A DNA stretch of 64,000 nt from Mesobacillus harenae (GTDB lineage: Bacteria > Bacillota > Bacilli > Bacillales > Cytobacillaceae): contig NZ_JABUNR010000010.1 in NCBI RefSeq assembly GCF_013343715.1, positions 1 through 64,000 of the forward strand, written 5' to 3'. The position numbers and the translations under genes were made by a program. Numbering within the stretch: position 1 is the stretch's first letter; each line of letters begins with the position of its first letter. This document shows positions 27,336 through 35,754 of this stretch, in pieces. The notes under the pieces are model-generated. The model had not been told where the DNA came from. It made no database searches and was given only the letters and a program-made list of their open reading frames with translations.

Positions 27336-28751
27336 GTGAAACATTTATTACGGTACCTGCCACCTGTGCACGAGCTTCAGAAAACAGATGAGTTTCACCT
27401 TTTAATGGAGGAGAATGAAATCGACTTTGAGCATCTGACGATCGTCCTGCAGCAAACACTTGATGATGCAAGAGAGAGGATCCTGCAAGGTAGCTGGAAT
27501 GGATCCGAGCCAGGGCAGCTAGCTTTTATTGACGAGCTATTTAAAAAAACAAATACAATGGTGAAACAACAATACAGCTATACATTAAAAAAAGTTATCA
27601 ACGCAACAGGAACTATTTTGCACACAAACTTAGGACGAGCCAGATTAAGTGACCGAGCTGTCCAGCATGTAGCCGACATAGCCCAAAACTACTCCAACCT
27701 AGAATATAAGATTGAGGAAGGAGAGCGCGGGTCACGGCACACCCATATTGAAAACCTTTTAAAAAAGATCACTGGGGCAGAAGCAGCTATGGTTGTAAAT
27801 AATAACGCTGCCGCTGTGTTTTTAGTGCTAAAAGCCCTTGCCCAAAATAAAGAAGTTATTGTTTCCAGGGGACAGCTCGTAGAAATAGGCGGATCTTTCA
27901 GGATATCTTCAATAATGGAAGAGAGCGGCGCTAAGCTGGTGGATATTGGTACGACCAATAAGACTCATTTATATGATTATGAAAAAGCAATTACTGATGA
28001 AACCGCGATGATCTTAAAAGTACATACTAGTAATTTTAAAGTGATTGGCTTTACGAAATCAGTTGAGACAGAAGAGCTTTCAGAACTGGCAAGCCGCCAT
28101 GATAACGTAATTTTCTATGAGGACCTTGGCAGCGGTGTTCTATACGATTACCGAAAGCACGGTATCGGCGATGAACCGGTCGTCGGGGAAGTATTAAAAA
28201 TGGGGGCCGATGTGGTATCCTTTAGCGGCGACAAGCTTCTTGGCGGGCCTCAGGCCGGGATTATTGCCGGTAAAAAGAAATATATCGATCTTTTAAAAAA
28301 ACATCAGCTTGCAAGAATCGTCCGGGTAGACAAAATGACGCTAGCAGCCTTAGAAGGAACCTTGCTTGATTATCTCAAAGGGGAAAAGGGTCTTCACAAC
28401 ATTCCCGCTGTCCGCGATTTGTTAACCTCCAAAGCAGAAATAAAAGAGCGGACTGAGCGGTTTATCAATGAACTTGAATCCAGAACACAGGGATTTTCGG
28501 TCAGTTTAAAAGAGACATACAGCCAAGTAGGCGGGGGAACAATGCCAGACGTTGAGCTTCCAACATGGGTAGCGGCCGTTAAGCATCATTCGCTGACAGC
28601 AGAGCAGCTATCTTCCAAACTGCGAAACAATAGTTCAACAGCGATAATTGCTCGTATTCATAAGGAAGAAATCCATTTTGATCTTAGGACCGTGGGAAAA
28701 AATGAGCAGACTACTATTATCAGCGCATTGAAAGCTCTCCAATCCCATTAA
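27336..28751 (+). CDS. selA: L-seryl-tRNA(Sec) selenium transferase
   Basis: 471 residues, full length for SelA. This PLP enzyme converts Ser-tRNA(Sec) to Sec-tRNA(Sec) using selenophosphate. Visible signatures: KKVINATGTILHTNLGRARL, YSNLEYKIEEGERGSRH, ANAVVNNNAAAV-like MVVNNNAAAVFLVL, SRGQLVEIGGSFRI and the PLP-lysine loop SFSGDKLLGGPQAG (Lys300). The start is GTG 27336 with ATGGAGGG 7 nt upstream. No selB follows; the next gene is a DUF421 protein, so selB and the tRNA gene selC must be elsewhere. Together with selD and two other TGA-containing genes in this window it supports an active selenocysteine pathway. Confidence 0.95.
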   Translation: MKHLLRYLPPVHELQKTDEFHLLMEENEIDFEHLTIVLQQTLDDARERILQGSWNGSEPGQLAFIDELFKKTNTMVKQQYSYTLKKVINATGTILHTNLGRARLSDRAVQHVADIAQNYSNLEYKIEEGERGSRHTHIENLLKKITGAEAAMVVNNNAAAVFLVLKALAQNKEVIVSRGQLVEIGGSFRISSIMEESGAKLVDIGTTNKTHLYDYEKAITDETAMILKVHTSNFKVIGFTKSVETEELSELASRHDNVIFYEDLGSGVLYDYRKHGIGDEPVVGEVLKMGADVVSFSGDKLLGGPQAGIIAGKKKYIDLLKKHQLARIVRVDKMTLAALEGTLLDYLKGEKGLHNIPAVRDLLTSKAEIKERTERFINELESRTQGFSVSLKETYSQVGGGTMPDVELPTWVAAVKHHSLTAEQLSSKLRNNSSTAIIARIHKEEIHFDLRTVGKNEQTTIISALKALQSH

Positions 28752-28829
28752 TCAAATGTTTAGTTAACTTGTAAAACGGCCGCCTTGGGGAAAAGATAAA
28801 ACTATCTTTATTCCAAAGGGGAGACGGGA

Positions 28830-29528
28830 ATGGCCTACATAGATGTTTTAACTCGGTCAGCTGTTACGTTTTTTTGTTTGTTATTCCTTACAAGGCTTAT
28901 GGGGAGAAAGCAGGTGTCACAGTTTACATTCTTTAATTATGTGGCAGGTATAACGATCGGATCCCTTGCTGCAACAATTTCTTTAAATACAAAAATGAAT
29001 GCTCTGCTAGGACTTTCTGCTATTCTTGCTTGGACTATACTCACGATTTTAGTTGATTATATAAACTTTAAATTCAAAACCGCTCGAAAAATTATTGATG
29101 GGCAGCCTGAAATTGTCATCAGGGAAGGTAAAGTAATGGAGAAAGCACTCAGCCGGTTGAGGCTTGATATGGATGAGCTCAATCTTATGCTGCGAAACCG
29201 GAAAGTTTTTTCCATTAAGGAAGTAAACTATGCCATTATGGAGACAAATGGGAGGCTATCTGTTCTTTGCAAAGAAGAATTTCAGCCAGTAACCAAACAA
29301 GATATGCACATTAAAAAACAGGTGAAAAAATTTGTTACGATTCCTACAGAGATTATTTTAAAGGGCCAGGTCATGACCCGGAACCTTCAAAACTTAAGAT
29401 TGGATAAAAGCTGGCTGGACAATCAATTAAAACAGGTAAATGCTGACCTGGCAGATGTGTACTATGCGGAAATTCAGCCTGATGGCTCTTTATATATCGA
29501 CAGGCGGACAGATAGGGATCTTACTTAG
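28830..29528 (+). CDS. DUF421 (YetF/YkjA-type) membrane protein
   Basis: 232 residues. Three N-terminal helices (about residues 1-80) with RLMGRKQVSQFTFFNYVAGITIGSLAA, the strongly conserved DUF421 segment, are followed by a cytoplasmic domain with IDGQPEIVIREGKVMEKAL, LRLDMDELNLMLR and the C-terminal LADVYYAEIQPDGSLYID. Family members are linked to spore or membrane stability in bacilli but have no defined activity. AAAGGGGAGACGG precedes ATG 28830. It is 78 bp after selA and may be co-transcribed with it; a terminator follows. Confidence 0.88.
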   Translation: MAYIDVLTRSAVTFFCLLFLTRLMGRKQVSQFTFFNYVAGITIGSLAATISLNTKMNALLGLSAILAWTILTILVDYINFKFKTARKIIDGQPEIVIREGKVMEKALSRLRLDMDELNLMLRNRKVFSIKEVNYAIMETNGRLSVLCKEEFQPVTKQDMHIKKQVKKFVTIPTEIILKGQVMTRNLQNLRLDKSWLDNQLKQVNADLADVYYAEIQPDGSLYIDRRTDRDLT

Positions 29529-29584
29529 TGGTGGCGTTCAGAACACACAAGGTAAGCTAATCAAAAAAAGTACCTCGACAATCC

Positions 29585-29613
29585 AAAAGCTGCCTTTTTA
29601 TGGGCAGCTTTTT
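29585..29613. terminator. Terminator between DUF421 and sspP genes
   Basis: AAAAGCTGCC/GGCAGCTTTTT stem with loop TTTTTATG, flanked by A and T tracts, between convergent genes. Confidence 0.8.
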
Positions 29614-29627
29614 GTTTTACAACTATT

Positions 29628-29771
29628 TTACAAGTCATGCCCAGCGTTATGCTTTTGGCGGGAGTGATTCCGGTTTTTCACTTTCTTCGACCCACTCAGC
29701 GGCGCCGGCTGTCCAGGCATGTCTCCTTTAGGAGCATTTTTACGCATATCTTTGCCGTCATTTTTATTCAT
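29628..29771 (-). CDS. sspP: Small acid-soluble spore protein P
   Basis: 47 residues. [20 protein letters not shown] and then [20 protein letters not shown] closely match B. subtilis SspP, a minor SASP made in the forespore and packed in the spore core. ATG at 29771 has GGAGGGATG 9 nt upstream. In B. subtilis sspP and sspO lie together next to citB; here a small uncharacterised gene on the opposite strand sits between them. Very basic and Gly/Pro-rich, no hydrophobic core. Confidence 0.92.
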   Translation of the reverse strand: MNKNDGKDMRKNAPKGDMPGQPAPLSGSKKVKNRNHSRQKHNAGHDL

Positions 29772-29892
29772 TTTTAGATCATCCCTCCTGTTCTATATGA
29801 TGAGATTTTCTGCTATTTTTATACCGAATATTTTGCCTGTGATTTGAGCAATTTAACGGTACACATCTAGTAAAGGAGGGGAAACAACAATA

Positions 29893-30147
29893 ATGCCTTA
29901 CCATAAAAATAAACAGCAGGCATTCCAGGCAGCACAACAAGGATATGAAGAAGCCCAAGGCTTTTATTATGATATAGTCCGTGACAGTGCCAGTTATGGG
30001 CACCAGCTAAAGCATTTAAAAAATGAAGTCAATGAGGCCTTCGAACAAATTGCCAACGCACTGGAGGTCGCATCCGAACATCAGCGTGTACAGTTGGAAA
30101 AGTTTCAGCAGGATTTGCAGACAATCGTTAAAGAAGTGAATGAATAG
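29893..30147 (+). CDS. Small hypothetical helical protein between sspP and sspO
   Basis: 84 residues, not recognised. A good ribosome site (AAAGGAGGGG) precedes ATG 29893 by 11 nt and a strong terminator follows, so it is a real gene. It is predicted almost fully helical: a Gln/Tyr-rich start (NKQQAFQAAQQGYEEAQGFY) and then an amphipathic heptad-like stretch (LKHLKNEVNEAFEQIANAL...VQLEKFQQDLQTIVKEV) suggesting a coiled coil. No Cys, Trp or signal peptide. Placement among forespore genes suggests a sporulation link, by position only. Confidence 0.75.
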   Translation: MPYHKNKQQAFQAAQQGYEEAQGFYYDIVRDSASYGHQLKHLKNEVNEAFEQIANALEVASEHQRVQLEKFQQDLQTIVKEVNE

Positions 30148-30148
30148 G

Positions 30149-30181
30149 ACAAGCGGAAGGGAATCCCTTCCGCTTGTTTTT
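30149..30181. terminator. Terminator after the small helical protein gene
   Basis: Fourteen-base-pair perfect stem ACAAGCGGAAGGGA/TCCCTTCCGCTTGT with a one-base centre (cruciform-like), then T5. Confidence 0.85.
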
Positions 30182-30239
30182 CGGCTGAAAATTATCACAA
30201 ATTGTTGAATTATGCGGAACCATCACGATAGGTTAATCT

Positions 30240-30392
30240 CTATTGGTTCTTTTTCCGCTTTTTATTGTTTTGCTTTTGCATTTCAGTCAGCGGCTCATTT
30301 GACAATTCTTCATTATAGCCAGCCCCTTTACCTTGGGCCTTCGCTGCATTCATTCCTTCATCCATGAGATGGTTTGCTCTTCTTTTAACCAT
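30240..30392 (-). CDS. sspO: Small acid-soluble spore protein O
   Basis: 50 residues from ATG 30392, which has GGAGGTGATG upstream; the open frame extends further to 30509 but without a ribosome site. [20 protein letters not shown] then [20 protein letters not shown] and a Lys/Asn tail match SspO, a minor forespore-expressed SASP (earlier CotK). It is divergent from acnA, the same neighbourhood as B. subtilis sspO-citB. Confidence 0.92.
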   Translation of the reverse strand: MVKRRANHLMDEGMNAAKAQGKGAGYNEELSNEPLTEMQKQNNKKRKKNQ

Positions 30393-30556
30393 GTGAACAT
30401 CACCTCCACCAAAGGTAGTTTTTCCTTTTTGAGGCGCAACATACAAAAAATATTTTTTTGCAATAATATTAACTAAAAAATTGAACATATGATAATTTTC
30501 ACATACCACTTATTAACACCGTTATTCACTTTAAAACGATACAAAACAAAACTTCC

Positions 30557-30618
30557 ATAAGAATAACTTATCAAGCACAATAACTTTCTTGTTATTTACT
30601 TATACACAAGATTATATT
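30557..30618 (+). promoter_or_regulatory. acnA promoter with CcpC-like operators
   Basis: ATAA-N7-TTAT at 30557-30571 matches the dyad that CcpC recognises at B. subtilis citB. A second dyad, ATAAC-N6-GTTAT, lies at 30580-30595 and overlaps a possible -35 TTGTTA (30589-30594), with TATATT (30613-30618) 18 bp on. The start codon is about 105 bp downstream. The rest of the 330-bp sspO-acnA gap is AT-rich and otherwise plain. Confidence 0.6.
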
Positions 30619-30722
30619 AAGATTAGAATTGTGAGAAAAGTTAGGGTGCCTGACATAATTCAAACTTTTCGACAATTACATTTTTATCGTATAAAATGTT
30701 TACGAAAGAAGGGGGTAAACAT

Positions 30723-33431
30723 ATGTCAAACAATGATGTTTTTAAAGCCCGTTCGTCTTTTGAACTCGACGGGAAACGCTATCATTATTATCGTTTAGCT
30801 GCACTAGAGGAAGCAGGTATTGGAAATGTTTCCAAACTGCCTTATTCAATCAAGGTATTGCTTGAATCCGTGCTTCGTCAGCTGGACGGCAGAGTAATTA
30901 CTAAAGAGCATGTTGAAAACTTAGCAAAATGGGGAACTAGCGAGGTAAGGGAAGTGGATGTTCCATTTAAGCCTTCTCGTGTCATTCTTCAAGATTTCAC
31001 TGGTGTCCCAGCTGTTGTTGACTTGGCGTCACTAAGAAAAGCCATGGCAGATCTAGGCGGGGACGCTGATAAAATCAATCCTGAAAAGCCGGTTGATCTA
31101 GTTATTGACCATTCAGTTCAGGTTGATAAATACGGAACTCCTGACTCACTTGATGCAAACATGGAGCTTGAATTTGAGCGTAATGCAGAGCGTTACCAAT
31201 TCCTTAGCTGGGCTCAAAAAGCTTTCGACAACTATCGTGCTGTTCCGCCAGCAACCGGAATCGTTCACCAGGTAAACCTTGAGTTTCTTGCAAGCGTTGT
31301 CCATGCACTTGAAAATGCTGATGGTGAATTCGAAGCATTCCCAGATACTCTTGTAGGTACTGACTCTCATACAACAATGATCAACGGGATCGGTGTACTT
31401 GGCTGGGGAGTTGGTGGTATTGAGGCAGAAGCAGGCATGTTAGGACAGCCTTCCTATTTCCCAGTACCTGAAGTTGTCGGTGTTAAATTAATCGGTGCAA
31501 TGCCTAATGGCGCTACAGCTACTGACCTTGCGCTAAAAGTAACACAAGTTTTGCGCAGCAAAGGTGTTGTTGGCAAATTCGTTGAATTCTTCGGACCTGG
31601 CGTACCAGCGCTTCCATTGGCTGACCGTGCGACAATTGCTAATATGGCTCCGGAATACGGTGCTACTTGCGGATTCTTCCCTGTAGATGATGAATCTCTT
31701 GTTTATATGCGATTAACTGGACGTACAGAAGAGCAAATTAAGGTTGTTGAGACGTACAGCAAGGAAAACGGTTTATTCTTCGATCCTGAATTAGAACCTG
31801 TTTATACTAATGTTGTTGAAATTAACCTTTCTGATATTGAAGCAAATCTTTCAGGTCCTAAGCGTCCTCAAGATTTAATTCCTTTATCAGCTATGAAAAA
31901 GTCATTTAACGAAGCGTTAACTGCTCCTGCAGGTAACCAAGGTTTCGGACTTGATGAGAAGGAAATTGCTAAAGAAGCCACAGTTGAATTCGCAAATGGT
32001 GACAAAGCAGTTATGAAAACTGGTTCAGTTGCGATTGCAGCGATTACAAGCTGTACAAACACTTCAAATCCATACGTGCTTGTTGGAGCAGGTCTGGTTG
32101 CCAAGAAGGCAGTTGAACTTGGTCTGGAAGTTCCTAAGTTCGTTAAGACATCATTAGCTCCTGGTTCAAAGGTTGTTACTGGATATCTTCGTGATTCCGG
32201 CTTGCTTCCTTACCTGGAAAAAATGGGCTTCAACCTTGTTGGTTACGGCTGTACAACATGTATCGGAAACTCAGGACCGCTTCGCCCTGAAATTGAGCAA
32301 ACGGTTGCTGACAGCGATCTTCTAGTTACGTCCGTACTTTCCGGAAACCGTAACTTCGAAGGACGGATCCACCCGCTTGTAAAAGCAAACTACCTTGCAT
32401 CTCCTCCATTAGTCGTGGCTTATGCACTGGCAGGAACAGTTGATATCGACTTTGCTAAAGAGCCGCTTACACAAGATAAAGACGGAAACGATATCTACTT
32501 TAAGGACATCTGGCCAACTACTGCAGAAGTCAATGAAGTGGTTGAAAGAACAGTAACACCTGAACTGTTCCGCAGAGAATACCAGCATGTTTTCGATGAT
32601 AACGAGAAATGGAATGAAATTCAAACTGGCAATGAGCCATTGTATTCTTTTGATTCCGACTCTACTTACATCCAAAACCCGCCATTCTTTGAAGGACTTA
32701 CACCTGAACCAGGTATAGTTGAACCATTAAATGGCTTGCGCATTGTCGGTAAATTCGGGGATTCAGTTACAACTGACCATATCTCTCCCGCAGGTGCAAT
32801 CGGTAGAAATACACCAGCTGGAAAATACTTGCGCGAAAAAGGCGTTGAGCCACGCGACTTTAACTCTTATGGTTCCCGCCGCGGAAACCATGAGGTTATG
32901 ATGCGCGGAACATTTGCTAACATTCGCATCAAGAACCAAATTGCTCCTGAAACAGAAGGCGGTTTCACTACTTACTGGCCATCAGAAGAAGTAATGTCTA
33001 TCTTTGATGCTTGCATGAAGTATAAAGAAGATGGCACTGGTCTTATGGTTATTGCAGGTAAGGACTATGGAATGGGATCTTCACGTGACTGGGCAGCTAA
33101 AGGTACAAACCTTTTAGGAATTAAAACGGTTATCGCTGAAAGCTTTGAGCGTATCCACCGTTCTAACCTAGTATTAATGGGTGTCCTTCCGCTTCAGTTT
33201 AAGGAAGGCGAAAGTGCAGAGACTCTTGGCTTATCTGGCAGAGAAGCTTTCGATGTACAAATTGACGAAACTGTTAAACCACGTGATTTTGTCAAAGTTA
33301 CAGCTACCGACGAGCAAGGAAACAAAGTGACTTTTGAAGCACTTGTCCGCTTTGACTCTGAAGTAGAAATCGATTACTACCGTCACGGCGGAATCCTGCA
33401 AATGGTTCTTCGTGATAAGCTAAAAGCTTAA
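30723..33431 (+). CDS. acnA: Aconitate hydratase
   Basis: 902 residues, the usual length of the AcnA/IRP1 type; interconverts citrate and isocitrate in the TCA cycle. The [4Fe-4S] ligand cysteines are in [11 protein letters not shown] and [12 protein letters not shown]. Other hallmark segments are [57 protein letters not shown] and the swivel-domain [15 protein letters not shown]. The start is ATG 30723 with AAGAAGGGGG 7 nt upstream. B. subtilis CitB also binds iron-responsive RNA; that role is possible here. CcpC-like sites lie upstream. Single gene with a strong terminator. Codon use is strongly biased, as for a highly expressed protein. Confidence 0.97.
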   Translation: MSNNDVFKARSSFELDGKRYHYYRLAALEEAGIGNVSKLPYSIKVLLESVLRQLDGRVITKEHVENLAKWGTSEVREVDVPFKPSRVILQDFTGVPAVVDLASLRKAMADLGGDADKINPEKPVDLVIDHSVQVDKYGTPDSLDANMELEFERNAERYQFLSWAQKAFDNYRAVPPATGIVHQVNLEFLASVVHALENADGEFEAFPDTLVGTDSHTTMINGIGVLGWGVGGIEAEAGMLGQPSYFPVPEVVGVKLIGAMPNGATATDLALKVTQVLRSKGVVGKFVEFFGPGVPALPLADRATIANMAPEYGATCGFFPVDDESLVYMRLTGRTEEQIKVVETYSKENGLFFDPELEPVYTNVVEINLSDIEANLSGPKRPQDLIPLSAMKKSFNEALTAPAGNQGFGLDEKEIAKEATVEFANGDKAVMKTGSVAIAAITSCTNTSNPYVLVGAGLVAKKAVELGLEVPKFVKTSLAPGSKVVTGYLRDSGLLPYLEKMGFNLVGYGCTTCIGNSGPLRPEIEQTVADSDLLVTSVLSGNRNFEGRIHPLVKANYLASPPLVVAYALAGTVDIDFAKEPLTQDKDGNDIYFKDIWPTTAEVNEVVERTVTPELFRREYQHVFDDNEKWNEIQTGNEPLYSFDSDSTYIQNPPFFEGLTPEPGIVEPLNGLRIVGKFGDSVTTDHISPAGAIGRNTPAGKYLREKGVEPRDFNSYGSRRGNHEVMMRGTFANIRIKNQIAPETEGGFTTYWPSEEVMSIFDACMKYKEDGTGLMVIAGKDYGMGSSRDWAAKGTNLLGIKTVIAESFERIHRSNLVLMGVLPLQFKEGESAETLGLSGREAFDVQIDETVKPRDFVKVTATDEQGNKVTFEALVRFDSEVEIDYYRHGGILQMVLRDKLKA

Positions 33432-33442
33432 TAACTTTCCAA

Positions 33443-33477
33443 GGCACCATGCGTAATTTGAGCATGGTGTCTTTTTT
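33443..33477 (+). terminator. Terminator of acnA
   Basis: GGCACCATGC/GCATGGTGTC stem (one G-T pair) with a nine-base loop and T6 run. Confidence 0.85.
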
Positions 33478-33654
33478 ATGTCTTGATAATATTTGGTGAA
33501 ATTCTCCAACAATTTTTTAGGTAGAAAAATCCCACGAAAATAATTGGACTGAGAACCTTAAAAATTGCAACAAACTGCAGCTGTTAGTATGATGTTATTG
33601 CATTAAAATATAAGTTCATCTCCTGTGAGATCGTACTAAAGGAGCTTAAATTCT

Positions 33655-34071
33655 GTGGAAGCCTTCCAAATCGGTGCGCTAACAATTAAATATGTTTGGT
33701 TATTTTATTTAATGTCCGGTGTAATCGCTTTTTACGTTATTAAAAATAAGACCAAAAATTATCCGGTATTTCAGAGTAGGTTTCTGGACTCTGGAACAAA
33801 TGCCTTATTGATCGGGTTTATTGTCTATAAACTGAGCATTGGACTGTTCCGGCCTGATTTGTTAATGAACAATCCTGCTGCCATTTTCTTTCTTCCTGGG
33901 GGTTTGAAGGAGTTTGTAACTGGGCTGCTCACAGCTGGACTTTACATGGGATATTCTTGGCAAAAGCACCACTGGCCTGCCAAATTAGCGGCCTCCTCAA
34001 TAGTTTACGGAATCGTCACATTTATCCTCGCTTTCTGGGCGATACGAACTATATTTCATCTCTTCGTATAA
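33655..34071 (+). CDS. Four-helix membrane protein of unknown function
   Basis: 138 residues starting at GTG 33655, with AAAGGAGC 9 nt upstream. Four hydrophobic helices are separated by short loops (KNKTKNYPVFQSRFLDSGTNALL; FRPDLLMNNPAAIFFLPGG). It has a loose resemblance in layout to the N-terminal part of prolipoprotein diacylglyceryl transferases, but the catalytic His and Arg motifs are absent, so I do not assign it. It is 123 bp upstream of a membrane-anchored thioredoxin-like gene in the same direction, so a shared role in extracytoplasmic thiol chemistry is possible but unproven. Confidence 0.65.
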   Translation: MEAFQIGALTIKYVWLFYLMSGVIAFYVIKNKTKNYPVFQSRFLDSGTNALLIGFIVYKLSIGLFRPDLLMNNPAAIFFLPGGLKEFVTGLLTAGLYMGYSWQKHHWPAKLAASSIVYGIVTFILAFWAIRTIFHLFV

Positions 34072-34194
34072 TGTAAAATAAAAAACAATAGTAGGTTCCC
34101 AATTCGATTCATTAAACTTTGGTAAATAATTAGCCTATATAATGGGTAACACTACTCCTAAAAACAGTAACGAATTGAAAGAAGGAGGAGCAGC

Positions 34195-34719
34195 ATGTTC
34201 AGAAAAATGATTGCACCCGTTTTCCTGCTGTTGTTATTTTCTGTGGCCATCGTCCAGGCTATGGAGGAAAGTGATCAAAATGCCGTAATAGCCAGCAAGC
34301 CTATTTCTGCAGCTGTCGGTGAAGAGGCCCCTGATTTTACCCTGAAAGATCTGAAAGGAAAAGAAGTAACGTTATCAGAATTCAAAGGGAAAAAGGTAAT
34401 GATTAACTTTTGGGCAACCTGGTGCCCGCCATGTAAAGCAGAAATGCCAGCGATGCAAGAGCTATATAGTAAGACAGGCGGTGAACTTGAAATTATTGCG
34501 GTCAACCTTGACTCCAAAAACAATGTAGCAGGTTTTGCCGATGAAAATGAGTTAACCTTCCCGATTTTATTGGATGAACAGGATTCGGTGAACCAAGTGT
34601 ATTCCGTTATCTCCATTCCAACGAGCTACTTTTTGAACGAACAAGGTATAATTATTGCAAAACATATCGGCTCAATGACTTATGAACAACTTGAGGAGTA
34701 TGTGAATAAAATTAAGTAA
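34195..34719 (+). CDS. yneN: TlpA/ResA-like thiol-disulfide oxidoreductase (YneN position)
   Basis: 174 residues. The N-terminal hydrophobic segment (residues 6-22) acts as an uncleaved anchor or signal; the thioredoxin-like domain then lies outside the membrane. The active site is FWATWCPPCKAEMPAMQEL with Cys77 and Cys80, and the cis-Pro loop is VISIPTSYFLNEQG. The AHxGxM-like end (IAKHIGSMTYEQLEEYV) is typical of ResA/TlpA/CcmG proteins that reduce disulfides for cytochrome c or spore-cortex assembly. AAAGAAGGAGGAG precedes ATG. It occupies the place of yneN downstream of citB in B. subtilis. Confidence 0.9.
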   Translation: MFRKMIAPVFLLLLFSVAIVQAMEESDQNAVIASKPISAAVGEEAPDFTLKDLKGKEVTLSEFKGKKVMINFWATWCPPCKAEMPAMQELYSKTGGELEIIAVNLDSKNNVAGFADENELTFPILLDEQDSVNQVYSVISIPTSYFLNEQGIIIAKHIGSMTYEQLEEYVNKIK

Positions 34720-34743
34720 GCATTAGTTATCTAATGCTTTTTT
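34718..34743 (+). terminator. Terminator of the thioredoxin-like gene
   Basis: AAGCATTAG/CTAATGCTT stem with loop TTAT and T6 run, overlapping the stop codon. Confidence 0.8.
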
Positions 34744-34944
34744 ATATGTAATAAATTTTAATAATCATTTAAAACATGGCCCTTTTCTGAATTATTTTAC
34801 AAATATTACAAGTTAAACAGGATTTATTTGCCCTTAAATGGGTAAACAGTAGAAAAGGTATTTAATTTTCAAAAAGTTGTAATAATTGCAACCGTTTGCG
34901 GGCATAATAACTGCTAGAATGATAATTAAAGGAAGGTGAGTCAC

Positions 34945-35076
34945 ATGAGAAAACCTCGGAAACGTTCTTTTTCAGAACTAGTTTTAGAAAATAAACGCCA
35001 ATTACTAAGTGATCGTGATGCTCTTGAGAAATTGGAAATGAAACTTGAGCAAAAGCGTTTGGACAAAGCGGAATAA
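34945..35076 (+). CDS. FbpB-family small basic protein
   Basis: 43 residues, strongly basic. MRKPRKRSFSELVLENKRQL followed by LLSDRDALEKLEMKLEQK matches the Fur-regulated basic protein B/C family. FbpB in B. subtilis cooperates with the small RNA FsrA in iron-sparing repression. The ATG has GGAAGGTGAG 6 nt upstream. Only a weak Fur-like half site (TGATAAT) is seen just upstream, so iron control is not certain. It is 66 bp from sspN. Confidence 0.85.
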   Translation: MRKPRKRSFSELVLENKRQLLSDRDALEKLEMKLEQKRLDKAE

Positions 35077-35141
35077 TACTATCCTTTCCCAGTCATGAAC
35101 TCTTCTGTTCAGGGAACACTTTAACAGAGGAGGGATAAACA

Positions 35142-35285
35142 ATGGGCAACCCAAAGAAAAACAGCAAGAATTTCAGGCCAGATCACATTGGCACCCAGCC
35201 TCGAGGATATGGAGGCAATAAGGGAAAGAAAATGCAAGACACATCAGGACATCACGCGCAGGTTATTCAGACAAAAGGCGAATAA
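35142..35285 (+). CDS. sspN: Small acid-soluble spore protein N
   Basis: 47 residues. [20 protein letters not shown] then [15 protein letters not shown] match B. subtilis SspN, a minor forespore SASP of the sspN-tlp operon. ATG 35142 has AGAGGAGGG upstream. Here a terminator hairpin follows sspN, and tlp begins 146 bp later, so tlp may be expressed by read-through, as reported for B. subtilis sspN-tlp, or from its own promoter. Confidence 0.92.
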   Translation: MGNPKKNSKNFRPDHIGTQPRGYGGNKGKKMQDTSGHHAQVIQTKGE

Positions 35286-35307
35286 TGTCCTGAAAATACT
35301 TAAATCC

Positions 35308-35329
35308 ATCCCGCTAAGGCGGGATTTTT
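35308..35329 (+). terminator. Terminator of sspN
   Basis: ATCCCGC/GCGGGAT stem with loop TAAG and T-run. Confidence 0.75.
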
Positions 35330-35431
35330 ATTTCTGTTCTCGTCAATCCCTTTCGCCACTGTTTCCCTCCTATAATTTTAACGCACCGTAACACACTAAA
35401 CTTGTACTTTAATTAAAGGAGGATTTTTTAG

Positions 35432-35665
35432 ATGGATAAGCCTAACCCTGATAACCGAAGTGACAATATAGAAAAGCTGCAATCCATGGTTCAGCATACA
35501 ATTGAAAATATGGAGGAAGCCGAGGCAGCAATGGCATTTTCTAATGAAGATGAACAGGCTCGTATTAAAGAAAAAAATGAACGACGCAGAGACAGCATTG
35601 AATCGTTTCGTAATGAAATAAGAGATGAGTACCAGGAACAACACTCAAACAGCAACAAAAAATAA
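35432..35665 (+). CDS. tlp: Small acid-soluble spore protein Tlp (thioredoxin-like protein)
   Basis: 77 residues. KPNPDNRSDNIEKLQSMVQHTIENMEEAE and NERRRDSIESFRNEIRDEY match Tlp, a helical SASP made in the forespore; the historical name does not imply a thioredoxin fold. AAAGGAGGA precedes ATG 35432. It follows sspN as in B. subtilis. Highly charged with no Cys. Confidence 0.92.
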   Translation: MDKPNPDNRSDNIEKLQSMVQHTIENMEEAEAAMAFSNEDEQARIKEKNERRRDSIESFRNEIRDEYQEQHSNSNKK

Positions 35666-35670
35666 AATTT

Positions 35671-35696
35671 GATTCGCCTCCAAGGCGGGTCTTTTT
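35671..35696 (+). terminator. Terminator of tlp
   Basis: GATTCGCCT/AGGCGGGTC stem (with G-T pairs) and T5 run. Confidence 0.7.
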
Positions 35697-35754
35697 AGAT
35701 TCAGCAGGAAAATATGATAAGATAGTTTTTAGACTAAAGAGTGATGTGATAAAA

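Noticed and set aside
27241..27471. Upstream extension of the Hsp20/CotM-like gene
   Set aside because: It overlaps the start of selA, lacks a ribosome site and is low in coding character; ATG 27240 has a good site.
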